Below, piece after piece: positions 37,706 through 46,753 of a stretch of DNA of 64,000 nucleotides; position 1 is the first letter of the stretch, and each line of letters opens with the position of its first letter. The notes beneath the pieces were generated by a model. That model was not told where the DNA came from and did not search any database. It was given only the letters and a program-made list of their open reading frames with translations. The translations under genes were made by a program, and so were the position numbers. Origin of the DNA: Lentisphaeraceae bacterium. Lineage in GTDB: Bacteria > Verrucomicrobiota > Kiritimatiellia > RFP12 > DVOR01. The stretch is from the NCBI GenBank assembly GCA_004555175.1, contig SFJE01000005.1:1-64000 (forward strand), read 5' to 3'.

Positions 37706-37739
37706 CAAGTCCGAGCAAAGCGAAGGAGCTATGTCATCG
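37706..37739 (+). repeat. Dispersed GAGCTATG element, copy 4
   Basis: CAAGTCCGAGCAAAGCGAAGG then AGCTATGTCATCG, nearly identical to copy 2. Confidence 0.65.
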
Positions 37740-37814
37740 CCCTGCCCGGGGTTTGGGGGCGGCCCCAAACCTCTTCTGCTCTTTCTTATCTGCTCTCTTT
37801 TCTCTCTCTTCCCC

Positions 37815-39296
37815 TCACCGCATCGTGGCGCGGTGGACGGAGAAGGAGAGGATATTGGGCTCGGCGCGGGCTTCGTCGATGACGATGCGGACGGCCTTGG
37901 CGGTGACGGGCTGGGGCAGGCGGATGATGCGCTTGTGGCCGATGGTGGTAGAGGTGGCAATGGTCTCCCACTCCTGCTTGCCGTGGAGGATGGCCTCGAC
38001 GTGAAAGCGCTCGACCAGCTGGCCCTTGGTGATGTCCTCCTGCACCATCACGGTGTCGAAGGCGATGGGCTGGGCGGGCTTGACCTCCAGCTGGCCGGGG
38101 CGGACGCGACCGAGGAGGTTGCGCCCAAAGGTGGCACGCACGGCCCGCCCGAAGGCGCGCAGGCGCTCAACATCTGTGGCATGGATCTTGCCGTTGGGCA
38201 TTGGAGGAATGTTAAGCAGGAGGACGGCATTGCGGCCGACCGAGCGATCGTAGAGGCTCATCAACTGTTCAGGGGTCTTGACCTGGCCATCCTGCTCCGG
38301 GTGATAGAACCAGCCAGGGCGGATGGAGACATCGCACTCGGCCGGATACCAGACCCAGTGGTCGGCGGCGAGCACCTCCTTGAGCGAACCGAGGGTCTTG
38401 GACTGCGCGTCAATGACCGGCTTGGTCATCGCGGCCTGCTGCTCGGCCATCTTGGTGACATCGGCGCCCTCGAAGTGGTAGCTCTCGAAGTTCTCGCGCA
38501 CGGCATCGTTATTCATCGCGGCGGCCGGCACCACGCTCCACTCGCTCTCGCGCGCCAGGCCCGACTCATTGCCCACCCAGCGCACATCCGGCCCCGAGAC
38601 GGCAATGACGCACTTGGGGTTGCGCTTGCGGATGGTGGCGTAAAAGCGGTTCCAGTCATACTCCTGGCGCTTACCGTTGGGCCCCTCGCCGCAGGCGCCG
38701 TCGAACCAAATCTCGTCGATGGGGCCATAGTTGTCGAAGAGTTCGTTCAGCTGCCCCACAAAGAAGTCGTTGTAGGCAGGCGTGCCATAAGTCGGCTCGT
38801 GGCGGTCCCAGGGCGAGAGGTACATCCCCACGCGCATTCCCTCGGCCTTGCACGCTGCCACAAACTCGCGGCAGACATCTCCCCGCCCCCGCCGCCAGGG
38901 CGATGCAGCCACCGTGTGCTTCGTGAGCTTGCTCGGCCACAGGCAGAAGCCGTCGTGATGCTTCGCCGTGAGGATAGCCAACTTAATCCCCGCCGACTTC
39001 GCCGCGCGAATCCACTGCCGGCAATCGAGGGCGGTGGGGTTGAACTGCTTGGGATCCTCCTTGCCATCGCCCCACTCGCGGCCCGAGTAGGTATTCATCC
39101 CGAAGTGGAAGAAGGCCGTCAACTCGAACTGCTGCCAAGCCACCTGCTGTGGTGTCGGTCGAACGGCGGCAATCTTGGCCAACTTCGCCTGCTCGGCCTC
39201 GGACAAACCCTGCGGCAACGGCGCGCCAAAACCCAGCCCCGCCAACATCACGCCCAGCACAACCGCCAGGCACCAACGCATCTGCATCCTATTCAT
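37815..39296 (-). CDS. Secreted alpha-L-fucosidase (GH29)
   Basis: This retaining glycosidase removes terminal L-fucose from host or plant glycans. ATG 39296 gives 493 residues with a signal peptide (residues about 1-25). GH29 hallmarks are ELTAFFHFGMNTYSGREWG, AILTAKHHDGFCLWPSKLT, MRVGMYLSPWDRHE, and IDEIWFDGACGEG, where the WFDG aspartate is the nucleophile. The C-terminal roughly 130 residues form a beta-sandwich. It is monocistronic and divergent from rmuC. With GH109 it supports growth on mucin-type glycans. Confidence 0.9.
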   Translation of the reverse strand: MNRMQMRWCLAVVLGVMLAGLGFGAPLPQGLSEAEQAKLAKIAAVRPTPQQVAWQQFELTAFFHFGMNTYSGREWGDGKEDPKQFNPTALDCRQWIRAAKSAGIKLAILTAKHHDGFCLWPSKLTKHTVAASPWRRGRGDVCREFVAACKAEGMRVGMYLSPWDRHEPTYGTPAYNDFFVGQLNELFDNYGPIDEIWFDGACGEGPNGKRQEYDWNRFYATIRKRNPKCVIAVSGPDVRWVGNESGLARESEWSVVPAAAMNNDAVRENFESYHFEGADVTKMAEQQAAMTKPVIDAQSKTLGSLKEVLAADHWVWYPAECDVSIRPGWFYHPEQDGQVKTPEQLMSLYDRSVGRNAVLLLNIPPMPNGKIHATDVERLRAFGRAVRATFGRNLLGRVRPGQLEVKPAQPIAFDTVMVQEDITKGQLVERFHVEAILHGKQEWETIATSTTIGHKRIIRLPQPVTAKAVRIVIDEARAEPNILSFSVHRATMR

Positions 39297-39303
39297 ACCC
39301 GCA

Positions 39304-39331
39304 ATTATAGCACATCCCCCGCCCGTGCAAA
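39304..39331 (-). promoter_or_regulatory. Promoter of fucosidase gene
   Basis: TTTGCA, 16 bases, and a perfect TATAAT preceded by GTGC on the minus strand, only about 8 bases from the assigned ATG at 39296. If this promoter is real, the mRNA would be nearly leaderless or translation would begin at a later ATG such as 39287. Confidence 0.45.
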
Positions 39332-39364
39332 TCTGGTATACTTGGGATTGGAAAGCGAGGCAAA

Positions 39365-40633
39365 ATGCAGATTCTAGTTGTGTTGTTGATGGTCGCCTTG
39401 GGGGTGACGGCGGGCTTGGGCCTCTGGGCGTGGCACCTGGCGAAGGCCTGTATGGCCGCACGGGCAGAGGCACAGGCCCAGCGCCAACGGGCTGAGCGCG
39501 CAGAGATTACCCTGGCCGAGCGTGAACGCTTTGCCGAGCACGCCCGCGCCGAACAACAGGCCACGCTTCAGGCTTCGCTCAAGGCGCTCCGCGAGCAGTT
39601 CACCAACCTCGCCGCCCGGCAGCTTGAAGCCTCGCGCGCCGGTCTGGCGGAAGACAACCGGACGCGTTTCAAGGCGCTCTTTGAGCCCTTAGGCGCGCAA
39701 CTTGAGGCCTTCCGTAAGGCCTTTGAGGCCAATCGTGATCAGCAGGTGACCAATAAGGCGAGCTTTGAAGCGGCCCTTGAACGCCTGAATAAACAAACCC
39801 TCCAAATCAGCGCCGACGCCGAAGCCCTCACCAAGGCCCTCAAGTCGGAGGCCAAGACGCAGGGTAACTGGGGCGAGATGATTCTTGAGAACATCCTCGC
39901 CGCCGCCGGCCTTACCGAGGGCATCGACTACCGCCTGCAAGCCCAAGAGCTCGACGAAGCCGGCCAAAAACTTATCCCCGATGTAGAGATCCTCCTCCCC
40001 CACAACGAGGTCCTCCTCGTCGACTCCAAGGTCTCCATCACCGCCTATGCCAACTATATGGCCGCCACCGACGACACTGCGCGGCAGAAAGCCGCCGCCG
40101 ACCACCTCGCCTCCGTGCGCGCCCACGTCAAAGAACTCGCCGATAAAGACTACCCCGGCCGCATCCGCGCCGCCCAAAACTACATCCTCATGTTCATCCC
40201 CAACGAAGGCAGCTACCTCCTCGCGCTGGAGCACGATCGTCAGCTCGTCACCGAAGCCTTCCGGAGCCGTGTCATCATCGTCAACCCCACCACTCTCCTC
40301 CTCTGCCTGCAAATCGCCGCCCTCCTCCGCTCCCGCGAGGCGCAAAGTGAAAAGGCCGAGAAAATCATCTCTGCCGCCACCAAACTCTACGAGAAGTTCG
40401 CCTCCTTCACCGACACCTTTGCCGCCATCGGTGAACAACTCGACAAAGCCAAAAACGCCTACGACACCGCCCATAAGCAACTCTCATCCGGCCGCGGCAA
40501 CATCACCAAACAGCTTGAGGGCTTCAAATCCCTTGGCGTTGTCACCTCCAAGCAACTCAACAAACGCCTCCAAGACGCGCCTCCCGCGGACTCCGAAGCG
40601 ATCAGCTGCGAGCAAAGTTCGCAACCGCTATGA
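39365..40633 (+). CDS. rmuC: DNA recombination protein RmuC
   Basis: A 422-residue protein with an N-terminal membrane helix, a coiled-coil of about 150 residues, and the RmuC nuclease-like domain: KTQGNWGEMILENILAAAGL, DVEILLPHNEVLLVDSKVSITAY and YILMFIPNEGSYLLAL. RmuC limits inversions at short inverted repeats in E. coli. That may matter in a genome with many palindromic repeats, which is inference. GCGAGG precedes the ATG. TGGTATACT upstream at about 39334 may be its -10. Confidence 0.92.
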   Translation: MQILVVLLMVALGVTAGLGLWAWHLAKACMAARAEAQAQRQRAERAEITLAERERFAEHARAEQQATLQASLKALREQFTNLAARQLEASRAGLAEDNRTRFKALFEPLGAQLEAFRKAFEANRDQQVTNKASFEAALERLNKQTLQISADAEALTKALKSEAKTQGNWGEMILENILAAAGLTEGIDYRLQAQELDEAGQKLIPDVEILLPHNEVLLVDSKVSITAYANYMAATDDTARQKAAADHLASVRAHVKELADKDYPGRIRAAQNYILMFIPNEGSYLLALEHDRQLVTEAFRSRVIIVNPTTLLLCLQIAALLRSREAQSEKAEKIISAATKLYEKFASFTDTFAAIGEQLDKAKNAYDTAHKQLSSGRGNITKQLEGFKSLGVVTSKQLNKRLQDAPPADSEAISCEQSSQPL

Positions 40634-40782
40634 TCTGCTTTGTCGCGCTTTGGAGAGAAATCCAGATGTCATTAGCGCTTTCGCATCCCCATTCATTGCT
40701 AACACCTGTGTCTAGCAGGGACAGCCACACCTTCTCCTCTTTGATCCTGCCGCCAAGCCCGTACTTGAGGCGACTGGACCTG

Positions 40783-40828
40783 AATCAAAAGGCGGCGGTG
40801 GCTAAGAAATGCCACCGCCGTTGTGTTA
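40783..40828 (-). terminator. Intrinsic terminator of glycosyltransferase operon
   Basis: CGGCGGTGGC / GCCACCGCCG around an 8-base loop is followed on the minus strand by CCTTTTGATTC. It lies 30-70 bases beyond the stop. Confidence 0.75.
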
Positions 40829-40856
40829 TGTTGCGCGGAAATTGGACGCTACCGAA

Positions 40857-42884
40857 TCATTGCTGACTGCGATAGCGTTGGGCTTCGGCCTGGATGAGTT
40901 CACGTAGCCGCGCCTGACATTTGGCGGGCGAATGAACTTCCTGAATATAGGCAACCGCTTGAGCGCGTAATGCCTGGGCCTCCGCTTCATCCATCGCCAA
41001 GAGTTCGCGAATGGCGGCCACAAAGCGGGGGACACCCTCAAAGCCGTCGCCCAGAACTGGGCCAACATATCGGCCAAAGCGCTCGGTTAGGTGGTCGGGG
41101 TTGCGGTTGCTGACCAAGAGGGTGCCACACGCGAGCGCTTCCAAGAAGAAGATGGGCAGCGTCTCGTGGATAGAGGTGTTGACGAGCACCTTGGCATCCA
41201 AGAGCTGGCGATACTTCGCTTCACCCTCTAGATGTCCGAGGAAGTGCAGGTTGGGGAGGGAACGATAGGGCGCAACCAAGGCTTCGTTGCGCGCGGCATT
41301 TTTCGTGCTCTGCCCGATGACATAGAAGGTAAGATCGGGCATCGCCTTGGCAATCTCGCAAAAGAGCCATCCTCGCTTGACCGACTCAATCCGCCCTAGG
41401 AAGACCACCTTGTTCTGCTTGGGATGCGAGGCAACGACCTCAGGCGGATAGGGCAGCGCCTGAGGATTCGGGAGGTATTCAACGGGGGTGCTTGCAGGCA
41501 AACGATAGAGCTCAAAGGCCTTTGGAACGAGGTCGTGCGCCTGCGTAATGAAGCGTACACGCCCGCTTTCCACTAACTGGTGGACCATGTCATAAGCCGT
41601 CGCGTTCCCACAAGGCGGCTCGGGAAGGCGCTGAACGATATTCATCTCGTCCCCGTCGTGCTGCGGGCGCAGGCCTTGAATCCAAAAGATAAGCCGCTTG
41701 CGAGGAACATCGCGTAGGAACTTGATATTTTTTCCCTCAATAGAGAGGAAAAGGTCGTAGTTTGCTCGATTGAGCCACCGCCGTCGAGGCCGGCGGTGGC
41801 GCGGCAGTTGGTAGACCAAGGTGGAATCGACGTGCTCGACCTTCGCCTTGTGGCGCGAGCGGGCCTTACCGAGCAACACATCCACCTGGATGTCGGCATT
41901 GGGAATCAGCCGGCAAATGCCCTCTCGCACTAGGAAACCATAGCCACCATAAGCCGTCTGGAACGCCCCGAAGAACTCGTCAACAAGCAACCCCACGCGA
42001 ATGACTGGCGCAAGCCCGGCCAAACGCTCGAAACATCGCCGATAAGCTTCATGCCGCCAAAAGGCGAGAGGGATGCGGCTTTGCCACGGTTTCCACGGCG
42101 AAGTATAGTGGAGAATCACCGGATGTCCGCGGAAGGGGCGAATCTTCCGCCGGAGCGAATCAGCGGTGACATTATAGCGCTCGGGCAACCCACGAATGCG
42201 CCCCCGAAAGGCGAGATTGATGGCATCTTGGTCCATAAAGCGCAAGGCCGTTGCCGCCGAGAGCTCGAAGAGTTGCTCGGTGATGTTTGCTTGGCGCATC
42301 GCCTTCAAGTTCAAAAGCAACACCCCGGCATTGACATAGACCTCATCGCCCGTCAATCCCAGCTCGCGGTCATAGGCACTCCGCCGAACATAAGAGTCCT
42401 CCACGCCGGCGGCATAGGCCCCCTCCAGCGGCGTTGCCCAGAGCGTGTCCAACGCGGCACAGACGATGAGATCGGCGTCCAGATAGAGTACGCGGTCAAG
42501 ATCGGGTAGCAGTTCGGGCAGGAGATACCGAAAGAAGGTCTCTCGCGAGATGTGGTCCAGCCCGTGATTCATCTGCAGCCCTTCCAATCGTCGCATATCA
42601 ACTGTCTGGAATCGGAAGGTCAACTCCGGAAAGTGCTGCGGCAGCGCCAAAAGGGGAGCCTTGGCCGCTTCATCTAGGTCCGCCGAGAGGATAATCGCCT
42701 CCACTGGACCGGGGTTATTGAGTAGCAGCGAGGTTAACGCAGTCCCGAGTGGACGGACATAGTTGCGATTGATGGCAAAAGCAACAGAAATCCGTTCACG
42801 GTGACGGCGCCTAAACCAATACACCTGGGCGCGAATGATGTTGTCTGCTAGACAAGGGATGGAAAGGATGTCACTGAGGCGCAT
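40857..42884 (-). CDS. Bifunctional glycosyltransferase, GT8 fused to GT4
   Basis: A 675-residue fusion. Residues 30-270 are a GT8 (LPS galactosyl/glucosyltransferase-like) domain with SVAFAINRNYVRPLGTALTS, the metal-binding LDADLIV (136-138 DAD), NAGVLLLNL and HYTSPWKPW. Residues from about 295 form a GT4/GT-B domain with VVFLGRIESVKRGW, FYVIGQSTK, LHFLGHLEGEAKY and the acceptor motif HETLPIFFLEALACGT. The two domains probably add consecutive sugars to a lipid-linked or surface glycan. A broken GT8 gene lies 8 bases upstream. Confidence 0.88.
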   Translation of the reverse strand: MRLSDILSIPCLADNIIRAQVYWFRRRHRERISVAFAINRNYVRPLGTALTSLLLNNPGPVEAIILSADLDEAAKAPLLALPQHFPELTFRFQTVDMRRLEGLQMNHGLDHISRETFFRYLLPELLPDLDRVLYLDADLIVCAALDTLWATPLEGAYAAGVEDSYVRRSAYDRELGLTGDEVYVNAGVLLLNLKAMRQANITEQLFELSAATALRFMDQDAINLAFRGRIRGLPERYNVTADSLRRKIRPFRGHPVILHYTSPWKPWQSRIPLAFWRHEAYRRCFERLAGLAPVIRVGLLVDEFFGAFQTAYGGYGFLVREGICRLIPNADIQVDVLLGKARSRHKAKVEHVDSTLVYQLPRHRRPRRRWLNRANYDLFLSIEGKNIKFLRDVPRKRLIFWIQGLRPQHDGDEMNIVQRLPEPPCGNATAYDMVHQLVESGRVRFITQAHDLVPKAFELYRLPASTPVEYLPNPQALPYPPEVVASHPKQNKVVFLGRIESVKRGWLFCEIAKAMPDLTFYVIGQSTKNAARNEALVAPYRSLPNLHFLGHLEGEAKYRQLLDAKVLVNTSIHETLPIFFLEALACGTLLVSNRNPDHLTERFGRYVGPVLGDGFEGVPRFVAAIRELLAMDEAEAQALRAQAVAYIQEVHSPAKCQARLRELIQAEAQRYRSQQ

Positions 42885-42892
42885 GAGAGAGC

Positions 42893-43440
42893 TTAAGGCA
42901 GAGGCTGAGGAAAGAATGCACGAAAACGTTTTGCAAAGAGCTTACGATTGACCAGAAAGATAGGCCAGCGCAACAGCAAGAAGCCGACACGCGTCCCAAG
43001 CAGGGCGTGCTGCAAACAGCGGAACCTAGCGTAATATGCACGCCAAGGCGATCCGACCGCCTGGCACGCACGCGCATAGGCTTGAAACCAGAACCCCCCG
43101 GCGCGTGAAGGTGCATGGTTCCATGGAGCGGCGTGGGCGTAGTGGATAACGCGCGGCGCCAAACAATCGCGCAGACCGTAAGCCTTTGGAACTCTCCCCA
43201 GCGCCAATCCAGCAACACCGTCTCTGGGATGGGATAGAAGCAGTTGTAGAGATCCTGATCTGGGAAGCGCAGATGGGCGATGTTTTCCGTGAGGAAGGCC
43301 TGGGCACGCGCAACAAAGTTATTCTGGCGCAGACGGCGCAGATTCATCAGCAAGAGCCCGAAGCTCAAATAATATGTTCCTAGTATACCCTCGCCACGCC
43401 TAAAGGTCAACTTATCTAGCGACATACGCAGCGGGCGCAA
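42893..43440 (-). pseudogene. Truncated, frameshifted GT8 glycosyltransferase
   Basis: The first frame (from 43440) reads SFGLLLMNLRRLRQNNF then FPDQDLYNCFYPIP, matching the second half of a GT8 domain. Near 43190 the reading continues in another frame as VPKAYGLRDCL, APRVIHYAHAAPW, down to a stop at 42893. The N-terminal half with the DxD motif is missing, so both a truncation and a frameshift are present. It is a relative of, but not identical to, the GT8 half of the next gene. Confidence 0.75.
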
Positions 43441-43491
43441 GGTGCGCGCTGCCGCTCGCGTGAGAGGGCGGGTTTGAATGCATCGCTGCGG

Positions 43492-44043
43492 TCACTTTGA
43501 GGTAGGGGCGACCTTTTCGGGGGTATGCTCGGGGGCCGGAGTTTCGGGTGCAGGGTCGGCGGTGGCTTCGACGGCTTCGCGGTAGAGCGCCACGGCCTCC
43601 TGAAACTTGACTGGGTCGAGGGGCTCAAAGGTGACGGCCTGGGCGGGGTAGGCCCAAACGGCCAAGACGCGGTTGTCCGCTTCGCGCACTTGGTAGACGC
43701 ATTCGCCTTGTGCGGTCTCGGCGGAGAAGGGGTGCAAGGCGCGGTAGATTTGCCAGACGATTCCGCGCACTTCTTGCGGAAGGTCTTCCGGCCAAGGCGC
43801 CTGGGTGAACTGGAGATAGTCGAGGTTCTTCGCGGCGGACAGTTGCCCTAGGTCTCGGTCGATATGCGTTTCGGAGTTGGGGAAGGAGTGGACATATCCA
43901 ACGGCGAAGAGCGTCTCTTGGACTTTAGTGGCCCGCCGGGAGAGGATTTCTGCCTGGTGGGCCTGAAAGAGGGTCTTTGCCTCGGAGGCTCCCAAGAGCG
44001 GGAGCGCGAGGCAAAGCGAAAGGAGCGCCAATGGTGTTTTCAT
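43492..44043 (-). CDS. Exported protein of unknown function
   Basis: A 183-residue protein with a signal peptide (MKTPLALLSLCLALPLLGAS) and a Pro/Glu-rich C-terminal tail (TADPAPETPAPEHTPEKV). The middle (DLPQEVRGIVWQIYRALHPF, GECVYQVREADNRVLAVWAYP) has no recognised family. It is the last gene of the CsgG/FlgT-like operon, 21 bases after its neighbour, so it is probably a periplasmic component of that system. Confidence 0.7.
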   Translation of the reverse strand: MKTPLALLSLCLALPLLGASEAKTLFQAHQAEILSRRATKVQETLFAVGYVHSFPNSETHIDRDLGQLSAAKNLDYLQFTQAPWPEDLPQEVRGIVWQIYRALHPFSAETAQGECVYQVREADNRVLAVWAYPAQAVTFEPLDPVKFQEAVALYREAVEATADPAPETPAPEHTPEKVAPTSK

Positions 44044-44064
44044 CGGTGTTCGCTCCAGATAAGG

Positions 44065-45519
44065 TTAGAGCTCTTCGCTCGCGAAACCTTCGGAATAGTA
44101 GGACTTGGCCGTCGGTTTGGGCTTCTCTTCCTGCGGGGGAAGGGACTGTTTGAGCTGGACCGGCTCGGGGGCGGGCTGGGCTGCAGCATTAGCCTTTTCA
44201 GCGGCCTTGCGCTCGGCGGGCGTGACCTTCGGAGCGGCAATCAGTTCCTTCATCGTGGTGGCCAGCTGGGCGCTCTTGGGCGACCAGGTGACAACGCAGC
44301 CATAGACGGTCCGCCCGGAGAGCGGGTGCTTGCACTCCCAGGTGCGCGCCGTCGAGATGCCGCTGATTTCAATCTCCTCGGTGGCGGCCTCAATCTTCTT
44401 CTTGTAGGCGCTGGCGTCTTCCACGGTGATGCTACCGTCTTCGTAGGCCTCGGCCGTCTCCGCCTCAAGGACGGTCTTGGAGACGGCGGTGACTTCGCCA
44501 GCGAAGCTCGCAATCATCGCGCGGGCCTGCTCTTTGGCCCGCTCGCGGGCGCTTTCGGCAAAGAAGGAATCTTCCTTGGGGGCACCCACCTGCGCAAAGG
44601 CCACGAGGGTGACATTGCCGTTCTTGTCAAACATCGGCTTCACGCCGAAGACCGAGAGCAGGTCCTTGGACTTCTTCGGCAACTGTTTGGCAATCGACAT
44701 TCGCCCTTCGCCCTGCTTAACGGGCTGATGGGTGACGATTGAGGTGGCCATCTCCTGCAGTAGGGGCGACCAGCGGACGATCACGCCAATCTGTCCGGCC
44801 TTACCCTTGTCCTTGGTGCCTTCGATGGTCTGGTAGCAGCTCAAGCCAGCGATGGTCGAGGTGGCGCTCGACTTGATGAGCTTGGAGAAGGATTTACTTT
44901 GCAGTAATTTCTTCTTGGCCTCTTCCACCTTCTGAGGCTCGTCCTTCTTCGGGTCAATGCCTTCGGCACGTAAAGCGTTGTCGAGCTTGGCGGCAATCAA
45001 CTGCTTAATCTTCGTCGTCAAGGGGGTGTCAGGCAGACGCTCGGCAACAGCCTCCGCAGTGGCTTGCTGCTGACGCTTTTCAACGAACTGTAGGTCCTGA
45101 GAGATCTTCGTGGCGATGAACTCGGCCATATCCTGCTTGGCCAGCAGCATGGCTCGGTCAAAGGCAATCATACGAGAGGTGTTGTAGTTCGGGCTATCGA
45201 CCGGGGCGGTAATCTCGGCGATGCCTTTAGCAACGAAGAAGGGCTTGCCATCGGGGCCAATATTGTAGTTGTCCCAGTCCTTAGTCGTCAGGATATCGGT
45301 GATGCGCTCTTCAACGGAGAGTTCCTCCTCCACTTCGCCTGGCTCGACCTTGGTTTCGGCGGGGGAGCCTTGGACTACGATGGGGGCGGGGGCCGACACG
45401 GAGGGGGCGGCTGCGGCCTGGGCGGGTTCGGCGGCGGGGGCCGGGGTGGCTTCCTGAGCGCGGGCCTGAAGGGCGGTAGCGGCCAGGGCAAGCACGGCGT
45501 AGTGCATCATTTTGTTCAT
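44065..45519 (-). CDS. Exported LPP20/DUF6844-like protein
   Basis: ATG 45519 with AAAGGAAACAGT gives 484 residues: a signal peptide, an Ala/Pro-rich linker (to about 65) and a folded core. Segments RMIAFDRAMLLAKQDMAEFIATKI and ARERAKEQARAMIASFAGEV each resemble the LPP20-type helix that precedes a beta sheet. A Pro/Lys-rich C-terminus ends SEGFASEEL. It is cotranscribed with other FlgT/CsgG-like proteins. The family name is tentative and the function unknown. Confidence 0.6.
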   Translation of the reverse strand: MNKMMHYAVLALAATALQARAQEATPAPAAEPAQAAAAPSVSAPAPIVVQGSPAETKVEPGEVEEELSVEERITDILTTKDWDNYNIGPDGKPFFVAKGIAEITAPVDSPNYNTSRMIAFDRAMLLAKQDMAEFIATKISQDLQFVEKRQQQATAEAVAERLPDTPLTTKIKQLIAAKLDNALRAEGIDPKKDEPQKVEEAKKKLLQSKSFSKLIKSSATSTIAGLSCYQTIEGTKDKGKAGQIGVIVRWSPLLQEMATSIVTHQPVKQGEGRMSIAKQLPKKSKDLLSVFGVKPMFDKNGNVTLVAFAQVGAPKEDSFFAESARERAKEQARAMIASFAGEVTAVSKTVLEAETAEAYEDGSITVEDASAYKKKIEAATEEIEISGISTARTWECKHPLSGRTVYGCVVTWSPKSAQLATTMKELIAAPKVTPAERKAAEKANAAAQPAPEPVQLKQSLPPQEEKPKPTAKSYYSEGFASEEL

Positions 45520-45559
45520 ACTGTTTCCTTTCATAGGAAGGGTTGAATTGAAGTAAAGG

Positions 45560-46738
45560 TTATTGGGCATCATCAAGCAGGGTGACGACCATCTTGTGGA
45601 AGGCTTCGTCGAGCGCCGGCTTGAGTTTGCCGAAGACACGTTGCGAGACCTCTTCGGTCATCTGCGCAAGGGTCAGCACGCGGCTATCCTTGGCGGCTCG
45701 CTGGGGCGGCAGGCTCATCAGCACGCGCTGACCATCGCGCGAGCAGACTTCAACGCGGGCGGAGAGGACCACCCCCGGGGCACCGGTAATCGGGCTTGGG
45801 CGGAGAGTGTACTGGCCATCCACGGAAATGATGTAGTGGGCGGAGGCGAGGTTGCGCGTCAAGCGAACGCCCTTGTCGAGGAAATATTGCTCGAAGGCAT
45901 TGGCGAGGTCGGCATCGGAGGCACGCAGATAGAAGACGGGGTTATCGAGGTGCTTGAAGTAGGCACGGTAGTTCTCGTAGACCTTGCGCTTGGAGACCTT
46001 TGCGGCCACCACCACGCAAAACTGCTGTTCCTCGTGCGTCTCGCGGACCACGCGATAGCTTTCCACCAACCCCTGCGCGCTGCTTGAGAGCTTGGCGGTC
46101 AACTCCATGCGCTCGTTGACGGCGGTCTTGCCGATGATCATTGTGCCGACCACCTGGTCGACGGCCGAGGCGAGGGCACGCTTCTCGGCTGCGGCGCGGT
46201 CTGTTCCATACCCCGTGGCGATGACGGCCCCTTGCAGTTCGGTGGCTTGCGCCAGCACGCGCTGCGCTTCGGCCACCTGCGGGCTGCGCTGGGCGGTGTA
46301 GGCCACCACCTCCATACTCCCGTGCTCGTTGCGCCGCGCGCTCAAGGTCTGAATGCCGCCGAGGAAGGCTTTTGCCTCGCTCTGGCTGCGCTTGGTGAAG
46401 AAGCTCTCCACTTCGGCGTTGCCTTGGCTGACGGAGGCGCGCTCTTCCACGGTTGAGGAGCCCGAGAAGGAGGTGCCAACGAAGGCCGAGATGGCGTGGA
46501 CTGCACCCAACCGCGCTGCTTCACGCGTCTGGTCGAGGTTTTCACCCATTGGGACGCGCCCAATGCCGACCACGAAGACCCCGAGTTCGGGTGTGCTACC
46601 AGCCTGCACGTCGGCCCCATTCTCGCACATTTCGCGGGCGAGTTCCACAATTGCGCTCGGTGGGGCGGCCAATGACGTTGTGCACCAAGCCGCCACCAAG
46701 ATGCCAAGTGCTATGCTTCGCAAGGATTTCGCAACCAT
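45560..46738 (-). CDS. Exported LPP20/FlgT-like protein
   Basis: A 392-residue protein with a signal peptide (to about residue 24), an LPP20-like helix-strand module (REAARLGAVHAISAFVGTSF), a second such module (GYGTDRAAAEKRALASAVDQVVGTMI) and a C-terminal region (YIISVDGQYTLRPS, VVLSARVEVCSRDGQRVL) like FlgT/CsgG middle domains. GGGGAGG precedes the ATG. In vibrios such proteins (FlgT/FlgO/FlgP) sit around the flagellar base. No flagellar genes are seen here, so another envelope role is likely. Confidence 0.65.
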   Translation of the reverse strand: MVAKSLRSIALGILVAAWCTTSLAAPPSAIVELAREMCENGADVQAGSTPELGVFVVGIGRVPMGENLDQTREAARLGAVHAISAFVGTSFSGSSTVEERASVSQGNAEVESFFTKRSQSEAKAFLGGIQTLSARRNEHGSMEVVAYTAQRSPQVAEAQRVLAQATELQGAVIATGYGTDRAAAEKRALASAVDQVVGTMIIGKTAVNERMELTAKLSSSAQGLVESYRVVRETHEEQQFCVVVAAKVSKRKVYENYRAYFKHLDNPVFYLRASDADLANAFEQYFLDKGVRLTRNLASAHYIISVDGQYTLRPSPITGAPGVVLSARVEVCSRDGQRVLMSLPPQRAAKDSRVLTLAQMTEEVSQRVFGKLKPALDEAFHKMVVTLLDDAQ

Positions 46739-46753
46739 CGCAGTTTCCTCCCC

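Larger units (their letters stand above)
37383..37814. other. Intergenic region between recQ and fucosidase
   Basis: It contains a GTTAGC-rich simple repeat (37387-37417), a possible gene remnant on the minus strand (37412-37612), one dispersed GAGCTATG element (37706-37739), a hairpin GTTTGGGGGC/GGCCCCAAAC near 37751-37770, and a pyrimidine-rich run to 37815. Confidence 0.55.
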
